Source: an uncultured cyanobacterium (GTDB taxonomy: Bacteria > Cyanobacteriota > Cyanobacteriia > PCC-6307 > Cyanobiaceae). From it: 6,703 bases of DNA. A program made the translations under genes and the position numbers. Location of the stretch: contig CAIKWV010000607.1 of assembly GCA_903831165.1 (NCBI GenBank), positions 1 to 6,703 on the forward strand, read 5' to 3'. Every line of letters starts with the position of its first letter. The first letter of the stretch is position 1. Positions 1-4,913 of this stretch are shown piece by piece. The notes under the pieces are model-generated. The model was not told the DNA's origin and ran no database searches. It worked only from the letters and a program-made list of their open reading frames with translations.

Positions 1-657
1 AGCGCCCAGATCGTTCACCACCTCCATGGCGCTCAGGGCGATGCCGGCGCCGATGGCGGGCAGGGCCATCGGCAAGGCGACCCGGCGGAAACTGCCCCAG
101 GGGCCCACCCCCAGGCTGAGGCTGGCCTCCAGCAGGCGGCGGCCACTGGCCCCGAAACTTTCGGTCGCCAGCAGAAACACATAGCTGTAGGTGCTCAGGG
201 TCAGCACGGCGATCGCCCAGCCCCGGCCGCCGATGGGGTGATCCCAGCGGCTGCCCAGATCGATCAAGGTGGCGGCCAGCAGGTAGGCCGGCGTGGCCAG
301 GGGCAGCAGCTGGGCGATCCGCAACCAGCGACGGCCGGCGAAGCGGCAGCTGGCGCAGAGCCAGCCATTGGCCGTGCCCAGGGCCGCGCCGGCCAGGCCG
401 ACCCCCAGCACCAGGGCCAGGGTGCTGAGCAGCTGCTCCAGACCGTTCGGCCCCAGTCCCAGCCCGGTGCCGCGGCCCTGGGCCGCGTACCCCAGCAGAG
501 CCAGCACCGGCAGCAGGGCCAGCAAAGCCACCGCCAGGGCCACCGCCAACAGCCCGCGGCGACCCGCCAGGGCGGGCCCGAGCCCAAGAGCTGCAGCCAG
601 GGAGCGCCCAGCCGGCACGACGGCGGCAACAGGGTCCGGGCTGGAGCTCAGTTCCAT
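1..657 (-). CDS. futB: Iron(III) ABC transporter permease FutB/FbpB-type, N-terminal part (cut by window edge)
   Basis: Inner-membrane permease of a ferric iron ABC importer, receiving Fe(III) from the FutA lipoprotein encoded just upstream. I translated 219 residues from ATG at 657; the frame is still open at base 1. Hydrophobic segments lie near residues 36-56, 76-96, 112-132 and about 155-175. They are followed by the ABC-permease EAA loop, EASLSLGVG at 177-185, with ALPMALPAIGAG (194-205) after it, then AMEVVNDLGA, which resembles the corresponding FbpB/FutB segment. Family members are about 500-550 residues with two such modules, so more than half is missing. The start codon lies inside the end of futA (10-nt overlap, ATGGAACTGA) and has no Shine-Dalgarno of its own, suggesting translational coupling. 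The FutC ATPase is not in view. Family assignment is firm; iron specificity rests mainly on the futA neighbour. Confidence 0.88.
   Translation of the reverse strand, partial: MELSSSPDPVAAVVPAGRSLAAALGLGPALAGRRGLLAVALAVALLALLPVLALLGYAAQGRGTGLGLGPNGLEQLLSTLALVLGVGLAGAALGTANGWLCASCRFAGRRWLRIAQLLPLATPAYLLAATLIDLGSRWDHPIGGRGWAIAVLTLSTYSYVFLLATESFGASGRRLLEASLSLGVGPWGSFRRVALPMALPAIGAGIALSAMEVVNDLGA
209..216. repeat. HIP1 octamer
   Basis: GCGATCGC, the highly iterated palindrome abundant in many cyanobacterial genomes; here within the longer GGCGATCGCC, inside futB. It is used only as a hint about the host. Confidence 0.6.
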
Positions 658-1694
658 CCGGCGGCCCGCATCAGGCGCACGGCCTCCCGGTTGCGGGCAC
701 CCATCGCCTCGGCGCTGACGCCATCGGAGCGGAAGGGACCGAAGCCCTTGAGGATCGGATTGGAACCGCTGCCGCTGAGCGGGTACTCGTCGTTGGCCTC
801 GGCGTAGCCATGGCCGCCGGCAGGAGAGGCCAGGAACTCGATCAGCTGGCGGGCGGCCTGCGGATGGCGGGAGCTGACGGTGACGCCGGCACCGCTGATG
901 TTGACGTGGGCCGGATCCGGCAGGATCACCTTCAGCTGACGGGCGGCGGCCTGATCGTCCGGGCCCGCCTGGCCTGAAAGCATGCGGGCCACGTAGTAGG
1001 TGTTCACCAGGCCCACCCCGCAGCGGCCCTTGCCGACGGCCCGGGCCAGGGGGATGTCGGAGGTGAAGAACGGCTGGCTGACGTTGGCGACCATGCCCTC
1101 AACCCAGGCTTTGGTGGCCGCCTCACCGCGCTGGATCAGCTGGTCGGCCACCAGGGACTGGTTGTAGACGCTGAGGCTGTTGCGCAGGCACAACTGGCCC
1201 CGCAGGGCCGGGCTGGCCAGATCGGCGTAGCTGCGGATGCTGCCGGGGGGCACCAGTTTCGGGTTGACCACCACGGCCCGCACGCGGCGGGTCAGGGCGA
1301 ACCAGCGCTGCTTCGAATCGCGCAGATTGGCGGGCACATCGCGGCGCAGCGCCGCCGAATCGATCGGGCGGAACAGACCCGCATCGGCGGCCTTGGCCAG
1401 GCGGGCGGCATCCACCAGCACCAGCACGTCGGCCGGGCTGCTGCTGCCCTCGTTGCGCAGGCGCTCAATCAGGGCATCGTCCTTGCCCTCCAGCAGCTTG
1501 ACCTGGATGCCGGTGCGAGCCTCAAACTGCTGGTAGAGCTGCTTGTCGGTGTTGTAGTGCCGGCCCGAGTACACCCCCAGGCTGGTGGCCTCAGGCTTCT
1601 GGCCGCAGCCGCCCAGCAGCAGGGCCGCCCCCAGGCCACTGGCCAGGGCCCCGGCCCAGGGGCCGCGTGAGCTTCGCCAGGGCTGAAGCAGCAC
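648..1694 (-). CDS. futA: Iron(III) ABC transporter substrate-binding lipoprotein FutA
   Basis: Ferric-iron-binding protein that delivers Fe(III) to the FutB permease. With GTG at 1694 it is 348 residues, a normal FutA length. The frame stays open far upstream without a plausible protein, and GTG gives a proper lipoprotein signal: basic n-region (RSSR, 7-10), hydrophobic stretch, lipobox LGGC with lipidated Cys30. TTG codons a few residues upstream are alternatives; none has a clear Shine-Dalgarno. Likely ligands are His46/Tyr47 (SGRHYN), Tyr177 (LSVYNQS) and Tyr233-Tyr234 (VNTYYVAR). The spacings 47-177-233-234 equal those I recall for the iron-binding tyrosines of Synechocystis FutA1 (13, 143, 199, 200). 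Other family-like blocks are PADVLVLVDAARL and ANDEYPL. The stop overlaps the futB start, so the two form an operon. Iron-responsive (Fur) control is expected from the family, but I see no clear Fur box. Confidence 0.93.
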   Translation of the reverse strand: MLLQPWRSSRGPWAGALASGLGAALLLGGCGQKPEATSLGVYSGRHYNTDKQLYQQFEARTGIQVKLLEGKDDALIERLRNEGSSSPADVLVLVDAARLAKAADAGLFRPIDSAALRRDVPANLRDSKQRWFALTRRVRAVVVNPKLVPPGSIRSYADLASPALRGQLCLRNSLSVYNQSLVADQLIQRGEAATKAWVEGMVANVSQPFFTSDIPLARAVGKGRCGVGLVNTYYVARMLSGQAGPDDQAAARQLKVILPDPAHVNISGAGVTVSSRHPQAARQLIEFLASPAGGHGYAEANDEYPLSGSGSNPILKGFGPFRSDGVSAEAMGARNREAVRLMRAAGWN

Positions 1695-2261
1695 CGATCG
1701 GTACAGGTTGGGCAAGCGGATCGGCAAGGGGAGCTGCGCCAAGGCCGGGGTCAGGGGAAGCACTCCGGAAGCTAGGGCTTGAAGCGGGGGCGAGGCGGAA
1801 CCAATGACGCGCTTGCAGGTATGAAATGGCACGTCAACCCGGACGCTCACGCTGCGGCCACACCGCTCTGAGAGATCCAAAACCTGGCGAACAAGGCGAG
1901 GCGGGAGACGGCGGCACGCACGGTCCGCACCGATCGGCTCCTGGCCGGGTCCTGGGGCTGACGCGACTGGTACAAACGCCTCGAAAGAGCGGACCAGCCA
2001 GCGACCAGCCTCATCAAACAACGCTGAACCAGGCTTTGCCTCGGAGCAAGATCGCTTTGAAGAAGGGGCGCTCAAATGGAATGCTCCAATGTCGCCGAGA
2101 CAGTTTTTTTTCAGCAAAAACTTAGAGATGCTCTGGACAACCCCGTTTCTCAGCTGGGTCGCTAACGGAGACTCAATCCCTGGTTTGACGGTGATCTTCT
2201 CCATGGCCGTTGCCCGGATCTTCGCCAGGGTTGTGGTCAATCAGGCAGAACAAGCGTCGTC
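1695..2261. other. Long non-coding stretch upstream of futA
   Basis: About 570 nt without a recognisable gene. The futA reading frame remains open through most of it, to an ATG at 2240, but the translation looks like no protein I know and has no FutA-like N-terminus, so I treat it as leader/promoter region. A short AT-rich patch holds a perfect inverted repeat, AGTTTTT (2102-2108) and AAAAACT (2116-2122), including a run of eight T. It could be a regulator site, but it does not match a Fur box I know. I find no convincing -35/-10 pair for futA. The right end runs into a plus-strand terminator, so part of this stretch may be the body of a small RNA. Confidence 0.5.
2102..2122. repeat. AT-rich inverted repeat upstream of futA
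   Basis: AGTTTTT and AAAAACT are perfect complements separated by seven bases (TTTCAGC), in a surrounding that is otherwise GC-rich. It may be an operator or a fortuitous A/T tract. It lies about 400 nt upstream of the futA start, which is far for a direct operator. Confidence 0.35.
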
Positions 2262-2263
2262 TG

Positions 2264-2289
2264 GCCCCTGCTATTGCGGGGGCTTTTTT
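2264..2289 (+). terminator. Rho-independent terminator facing the plus strand
   Basis: An 8-bp stem, GCCCCTGC (2264-2271) with GCGGGGGC (2276-2283), one T-G wobble, loop TATT, is followed by six T (2284-2289). On the minus strand the same hairpin has no T-run after it, so it acts only on plus-strand transcripts. No plus-strand gene in the window ends here: the open frame crossing it does not stop before the hairpin. It therefore probably ends an unannotated small RNA or antisense transcript. Confidence 0.75.
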
Positions 2290-2389
2290 CTTGTCACCAC
2301 TGCGGCGCCACCCGCACCCAACCCGCCTTCCGCAACCCCTTGCCAACCGATCGGCGCTGGGAACCCGGCCCCCCGCTCACGCCAGTCAC

Positions 2390-3127
2390 TCACCCCAGCC
2401 GCAGGCCCTCGATGCCCTGCCAACCCAGATAAACCGCCAGGGAAACGCTCACCAGACCAACCAGCAGGTCGCCTTTGGCAAACAACCATTGTTTACCCCG
2501 CTCCAGCAGGGTCAGCACCCGCTCGGGGCCGGCCAGAAGCAGAGTCAGCAGCGGTGTCAGCAACAGGCTGGCGCTGACCAGGCTAAAGACACCTGTGGCC
2601 AGAAGTTCCGTGCCAGGACCAAGCCCTGCGGACAGCAGGCTGCCGGCTGTCTTGGTGAACAGGAACAGCGCGTCGGGTCTGGCCACCTCCAAGGCGGCAC
2701 TGATGGCCAGCAGCAGCGGCAGCGGCATGGCGCAGAACTGATCCAACTTGCGGGTCCAGCCCGGTGGCGCTGCGTCACCATCGTCCTTGTTCAGTAGCTC
2801 CTTCATCCCCAGCGCCAGAAGGGCGCCGGCGGCCAGCAGATCCAGGCCGGTGCGGTGGCTGCTGCCCTTGTCCATGCTGAGCAATAGCCCATGGCCGACG
2901 GTGAGCAGCAGCGTCACCGCAAGGGCGGCGGTGATCAGCCAGCCGGCCACAAACCAGCCGCCACGCTGCAGGGGCCTTGGGCCAAGCAGCAGCAGCAGCA
3001 GCAGGCCAATGTGCAGCGGCGAGAAGCCGATCGCCAGGCCGAAGGCCGCCAGCTCACCAAGAAGGGCGCCCAGGCCCTGGCTTGCGGCCACAGGATCAGC
3101 CATGTCGAAAAACAGCGAAGTCAACAA
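2390..3127 (-). CDS. GAP-family (Sap/LysE-like) integral membrane protein
   Basis: Polytopic inner-membrane protein of 245 residues resembling the GAP family (peptidoglycolipid-addressing/Sap-like), a relative of the LysE/cadmium-resistance exporter superfamily. The substrate is unknown. Signs of the family are the first helix ending in GFSPLHIGLLLL (34-45), then LGPRPLQRGG (48-57) and a second helix with FVAGWL. Further hydrophobic segments near 92-112, 135-155, 170-200 and 222-240 give about six spans. The middle loop is charged (KDDGD). I chose TTG at 3127 because GAGGGGGG (3143-3136) lies eight bases upstream; the in-frame ATG at 3103 (residue 9) has no Shine-Dalgarno and is the alternative. 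A TTG repeat (3124) directly follows. The poly-Leu stretch 42-48 is encoded by a CTG run. It stands alone, separated from futA by about 700 nt and from the next upstream gene by about 520 nt. Confidence 0.75.
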   Translation of the reverse strand: MLTSLFFDMADPVAASQGLGALLGELAAFGLAIGFSPLHIGLLLLLLLGPRPLQRGGWFVAGWLITAALAVTLLLTVGHGLLLSMDKGSSHRTGLDLLAAGALLALGMKELLNKDDGDAAPPGWTRKLDQFCAMPLPLLLAISAALEVARPDALFLFTKTAGSLLSAGLGPGTELLATGVFSLVSASLLLTPLLTLLLAGPERVLTLLERGKQWLFAKGDLLVGLVSVSLAVYLGWQGIEGLRLG

Positions 3128-3135
3128 TAATCACA

Positions 3136-3143
3136 CCCCCCTC
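3136..3143 (-). promoter_or_regulatory. Ribosome binding site deciding the TTG start of the GAP-family gene
   Basis: GAGGGGGG read on the minus strand, with eight bases to the TTG at 3127. An in-frame TGA lies just upstream of that TTG, so the gene cannot start earlier. The downstream ATG at 3103 lacks such a site. Confidence 0.6.
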
Positions 3144-3651
3144 AGGCGAACATAGGAAGCATTCGAAATCCGGTTTCGAGGCTGGGTTGAACAGTCCCTA
3201 ACTGGAATCTTGACGCTCCCGTCGGTCGCGACAGGGGGTATGCAGGGGGCTCCTCAGGGTGCTCCAGCGCTGGCTTGAGGGTTTCAGAGCATCCCCAGCG
3301 GCCCGTAGCCCATCGACCACGGGACAGGAGCTGAAGACCTGCGCGCCGATGTGAGGCGATCGGGTCAATGGCGCTGCCATGGCATCGATGCAACACCAAT
3401 CGCAACGAGCCAGTGCGGACTCCGCTCAGGTCATCGCAGCCGGGTCAGCTCAAGCCTCCGTATCAGCTGAATCGCCTGGATTCAAGGGGGGCTATTCGCT
3501 GATCAACAACAAGGGAACTGTCCCTTGACATGCCCTTTAAAAATCGAGCGCCGCTGAAACAATGCAGCACCTCAACAATATTCAGGGGTTTGATGGATCA
3601 ACAGACGTCGACATCAAACCCGAAGCCGTTGGTGACCAACCGACTTGCCGA
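3144..3651. other. Intergenic stretch without a convincing gene
   Basis: About 510 nt between the small membrane protein gene and the GAP-family gene. It holds a short stem-loop, AAGGGA (3511-3516) ACTG TCCCTT (3521-3526), which read on the minus strand is followed by GTTGTTG. It could be a weak 3' processing or termination site for the hupE-side transcript, but it lacks a real T-run. A plus-strand ORF of 49 codons (3379-3528, starting MASMQHQSQR, ending NNKGTVP) ends in this stem-loop. It has no Shine-Dalgarno and I do not call it. Several minus-strand ORFs here have composition unlike a protein. Confidence 0.5.
3163..3179. repeat. Inverted repeat upstream of the GAP-family gene
   Basis: TCGAAA (3163-3168), spacer TCCGG, TTTCGA (3174-3179): a perfect 6-bp inverted repeat about 36 nt upstream of the TTG start, where an operator or promoter-proximal site could lie. 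No T-run follows on either strand, so it is not a terminator. I cannot assign a regulator. Confidence 0.35.
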
Positions 3652-3795
3652 TCAGCGCTGACGACGGACCGGAATCGGCACCAGGCTGGGCTGCATCAGA
3701 CCGCCACCGCCGTTGTCATCGTCGGAATCGAACCCCAGCCAGATGATCAGACCGAGAAGACCAAAGAAGCCCGCCAACAGGACGAGTTCGCTCAT
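3652..3795 (-). CDS. Small single-span membrane protein, 47 residues, unknown function
   Basis: I do not recognise this gene. ATG at 3795 is preceded by GAAGGA (3806-3801) with five bases between, a strong ribosome binding site. The protein begins MSELVLLAGFFGLLGLIIWL, one membrane span at about residues 4-22. It continues with an acidic/glycine linker FDSDDDNGGGG (22-32) and a tail LMQPSLVPIPVRRQR. One hydrophobic helix, an acidic-Gly hinge and a basic C-terminal end is the layout of many cyanobacterial small membrane proteins. It starts 80 nt after the hupE stop on the same strand with no terminator facing that way between them, so it may share the riboswitch-controlled hupE transcript. Coding status is supported by the Shine-Dalgarno, ATG and organised composition; function is open (metal transport accessory or photosynthetic small subunit are only guesses). 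Confidence 0.72.
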   Translation of the reverse strand: MSELVLLAGFFGLLGLIIWLGFDSDDDNGGGGLMQPSLVPIPVRRQR

Positions 3796-3800
3796 GGGGT

Positions 3801-3806
3801 TCCTTC
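3801..3806 (-). promoter_or_regulatory. Ribosome binding site of the 47-residue membrane protein
   Basis: GAAGGA on the minus strand, five bases before ATG at 3795. It is one of the best Shine-Dalgarno sites in the window and the main argument that this short ORF is translated. Confidence 0.65.
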
Positions 3807-3875
3807 GGGTCCGATCAACCTAGCCGGGATTCCCGGTTTTGGTGTCGCAATCGCCACCGCCACCGCGGCCGGGGA

Positions 3876-4457
3876 TCACCCCACCGGCACGAGCGCCAGC
3901 AGGCCACCAGCGAGGACCAGGCCCAGGGCCAGGCGCGACAGCCAGGCCGCGTTCAGGCGACGGAAGCCGGCCATGGCGATCAGCACCACCGCCGAGGAGC
4001 TGGCGCCGGCCCCCAGCCACCAGCCCAGGTCGCCCGTGGCGGCCTGGCCGTGCAGCAGGGCATGGATGGCCACCGCCCCAGCAACGACGGCGCCGGCCAG
4101 GCCCAGGCCAGGGCGGCGATCCGCCCCCCGGGGCCGCAGCAACACCATCCCCACGGCGGAGACCGAAAGGGCAGCCAGCAGCTCAGCGAGGGGCAGCGCG
4201 GCGCCGAAAGCCCCGCAACAGCCACCCACCAATGCGCCGGCGAGCGCAAACACCAGCAGCGCGGCATCGATGGCGGCGGCGGCGGCACCCACGCCCACCA
4301 ACAGCAGCAAGTGGTCCAGGCCCAGCAGCGGGTGCAGTCCACCGGTCAACAGGCCGCCGGAGGCCAGCCCATGGGCCCCGGCCGGCAGGGCCGACAGCAG
4401 GCTGAGACCGAAACCGGCGCCGAGCGCCAGCAGGGGGGAACGGGAGGAGAGCTTCAT
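3876..4457 (-). CDS. hupE: HupE/UreJ-family cobalt (or nickel) transporter
   Basis: Secondary transporter of the inner membrane for Co2+ or Ni2+; 193 residues, normal for HupE/UreJ. ATG at 4457 gives a signal-like N-terminus (MKLSSRSP, hydrophobic 9-24, PAGA at 25-28, then HG), as is usual for HupE, where mature proteins begin near a histidine. The family signature is HPLLGLDHLL (42-51), with the metal-associated His42, Asp48 and His49. A second motif, HALLHG (132-137), lies in a later helix. About six hydrophobic segments fill the rest. The longer frame to 4526 overlaps the riboswitch and is rejected. Metal choice: a B12 riboswitch in front argues for cobalt, because cyanobacterial hupE genes under such riboswitches are predicted cobalt importers. 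No hydrogenase or urease gene, which would suggest nickel, is in the window. The cobW-like gene lies upstream on the same strand. Confidence 0.9.
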   Translation of the reverse strand: MKLSSRSPLLALGAGFGLSLLSALPAGAHGLASGGLLTGGLHPLLGLDHLLLLVGVGAAAAAIDAALLVFALAGALVGGCCGAFGAALPLAELLAALSVSAVGMVLLRPRGADRRPGLGLAGAVVAGAVAIHALLHGQAATGDLGWWLGAGASSSAVVLIAMAGFRRLNAAWLSRLALGLVLAGGLLALVPVG

Positions 4458-4461
4458 GGCA

Positions 4462-4483
4462 GTGATCCGGTCCGCGCCGGCAC
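4462..4483 (-). promoter_or_regulatory. Hairpin over the hupE translation start (likely riboswitch expression platform)
   Basis: On the minus strand GTGCCGG pairs with CCGG-AT-CAC: GTG/CAC, a two-base AT bulge, then CCGG/CCGG around loop CGCGGA. It ends four bases before the hupE ATG and holds the only GGA-like ribosome binding sequence. No T-run follows, so control of translation rather than of termination is likely. This is a fold by eye, not computed. Confidence 0.5.
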
Positions 4484-4499
4484 GTGAGGGATGGTGAAG

Positions 4500-4649
4500 C
4501 GGGTGAGCGTTCTGACTGAGGTGCATCGCGGCCAGCCGAAGCGGCCGGGCGACAGACCATCACAGCTGCGGGACAGCGCCGGAGTTGGTCCCGAAGAACC
4601 GCACCGGACTTTCCTCGTTACCTCCCCACGCCGAAGCGGGGGAAACCCG
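4500..4649 (-). ncRNA. Cobalamin (B12) riboswitch upstream of hupE
   Basis: The leader RNA binds a cobalamin and is expected to switch hupE off when B12 is plentiful. Read on the minus strand it has the canonical pieces in order: CGGGT (4649-4645) pairing with ACCCG (4504-4500) as closing helix P1; a CCCC/GGGG arm; GAGGTAACGAGGAAAGTCCGGTG (about 4624-4602) in register with the family pattern GGnnAAnnGGGAA...GGTG; the core CGCTGTCCCGCAGCTGTGA (4578-4560); and CAGTCAGAACGC near the 3' end. The core string is close to the consensus GCUGnCCCGCAACUGUGA. The loop after CCGGTG is enlarged by a UUCG hairpin (4587-4600). The hupE ATG lies 42 nt downstream. Boundaries are approximate; the class (adenosyl- or aquo/methylcobalamin) is not decided here. 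Confidence 0.93.
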
Positions 4650-4658
4650 TTGGTGCTC

Positions 4659-4664
4659 AGTATC
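4659..4664 (-). promoter_or_regulatory. Candidate -10 element for the riboswitch-hupE transcript
   Basis: GATACT on the minus strand, within GTGATACTGAG, would place the transcript start around 4652, just before the riboswitch P1 helix. The position fits well, but no good -35 box is seen 17 bases upstream (CCGCTC). Confidence 0.3.
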
Positions 4665-4790
4665 ACCCTGCCACCGTCGCCGAGCGGTATCGGTGCGTTC
4701 CGAACCGACACCTCCTGGGAAGCCAGGGCACTGATCGCGACACAGGCGATCGGGCAACCATCACCCCGGTGCCAGGCCATGCGAGCCCAT

Positions 4791-4804
4791 CTCGGGGCCC
4801 CGAG
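4791..4804. repeat. Perfect 14-bp palindrome
   Basis: CTCGGGGCCCCGAG, in the spacer between the cobW-like gene and the riboswitch, next to a tandem repeat. There is no spacer for a hairpin loop, so it is more likely a protein site or chance in GC-rich DNA. Confidence 0.4.
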
Positions 4805-4805
4805 C

Positions 4806-4850
4806 GGCTCGATGCGGAGCCGTTCGATACGGAGCGGTCGGACGCGGACA
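4806..4850. repeat. Three imperfect 15-bp tandem repeats
   Basis: Units GGCTCGATGCGGAGC, CGTTCGATACGGAGC and GGTCGGACGCGGACA follow each other directly. The first two agree at 12 of 15 bases; the third is weaker. They lie in the non-coding spacer between the cobW-like stop and the hupE riboswitch. Confidence 0.5.
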
Positions 4851-4913
4851 CCAGACCCCACTGAGCCCAGGAAGGGCTGAAGCGCGGAACGGCGGGGGCT
4901 GCGGCGGCTGGCT

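Noticed and set aside
1826..2125. Plus-strand ORF ending SKIALKKGRSNG... in the futA upstream region
   Set aside because: No ribosome site or known motif; it stops well before the plus-strand terminator, so it does not explain that either.
2986..3004. (GCA)6 microsatellite
   Set aside because: It encodes leucines of a membrane helix with the CTG codon favoured in this genome; not unusual by itself.
3142..3405. 87-codon minus-strand ORF upstream of the GAP-family gene
   Set aside because: Composition is not protein-like (Arg/Pro/His/Ser mix), no membrane or domain pattern, no ribosome site.
3379..3528. 49-codon plus-strand ORF (MASMQHQSQR...NNKGTVP)
   Set aside because: Its ending in a stem-loop is suggestive, but there is no Shine-Dalgarno, no recognised homologue and no promoter. 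It is worth a homology search but not a call.
3823..3839. CCGGG/CCCGG hairpin followed by TTTT on the plus strand between hupE and the small gene
   Set aside because: Stem of five pairs with only four T, facing the strand without genes; too weak to call a terminator.
4454..4861. Open frames on both strands between hupE and the cobW-like gene
   Set aside because: They run through the riboswitch and tandem repeats; their composition is explained by RNA structure and repeats, with no family resemblance.
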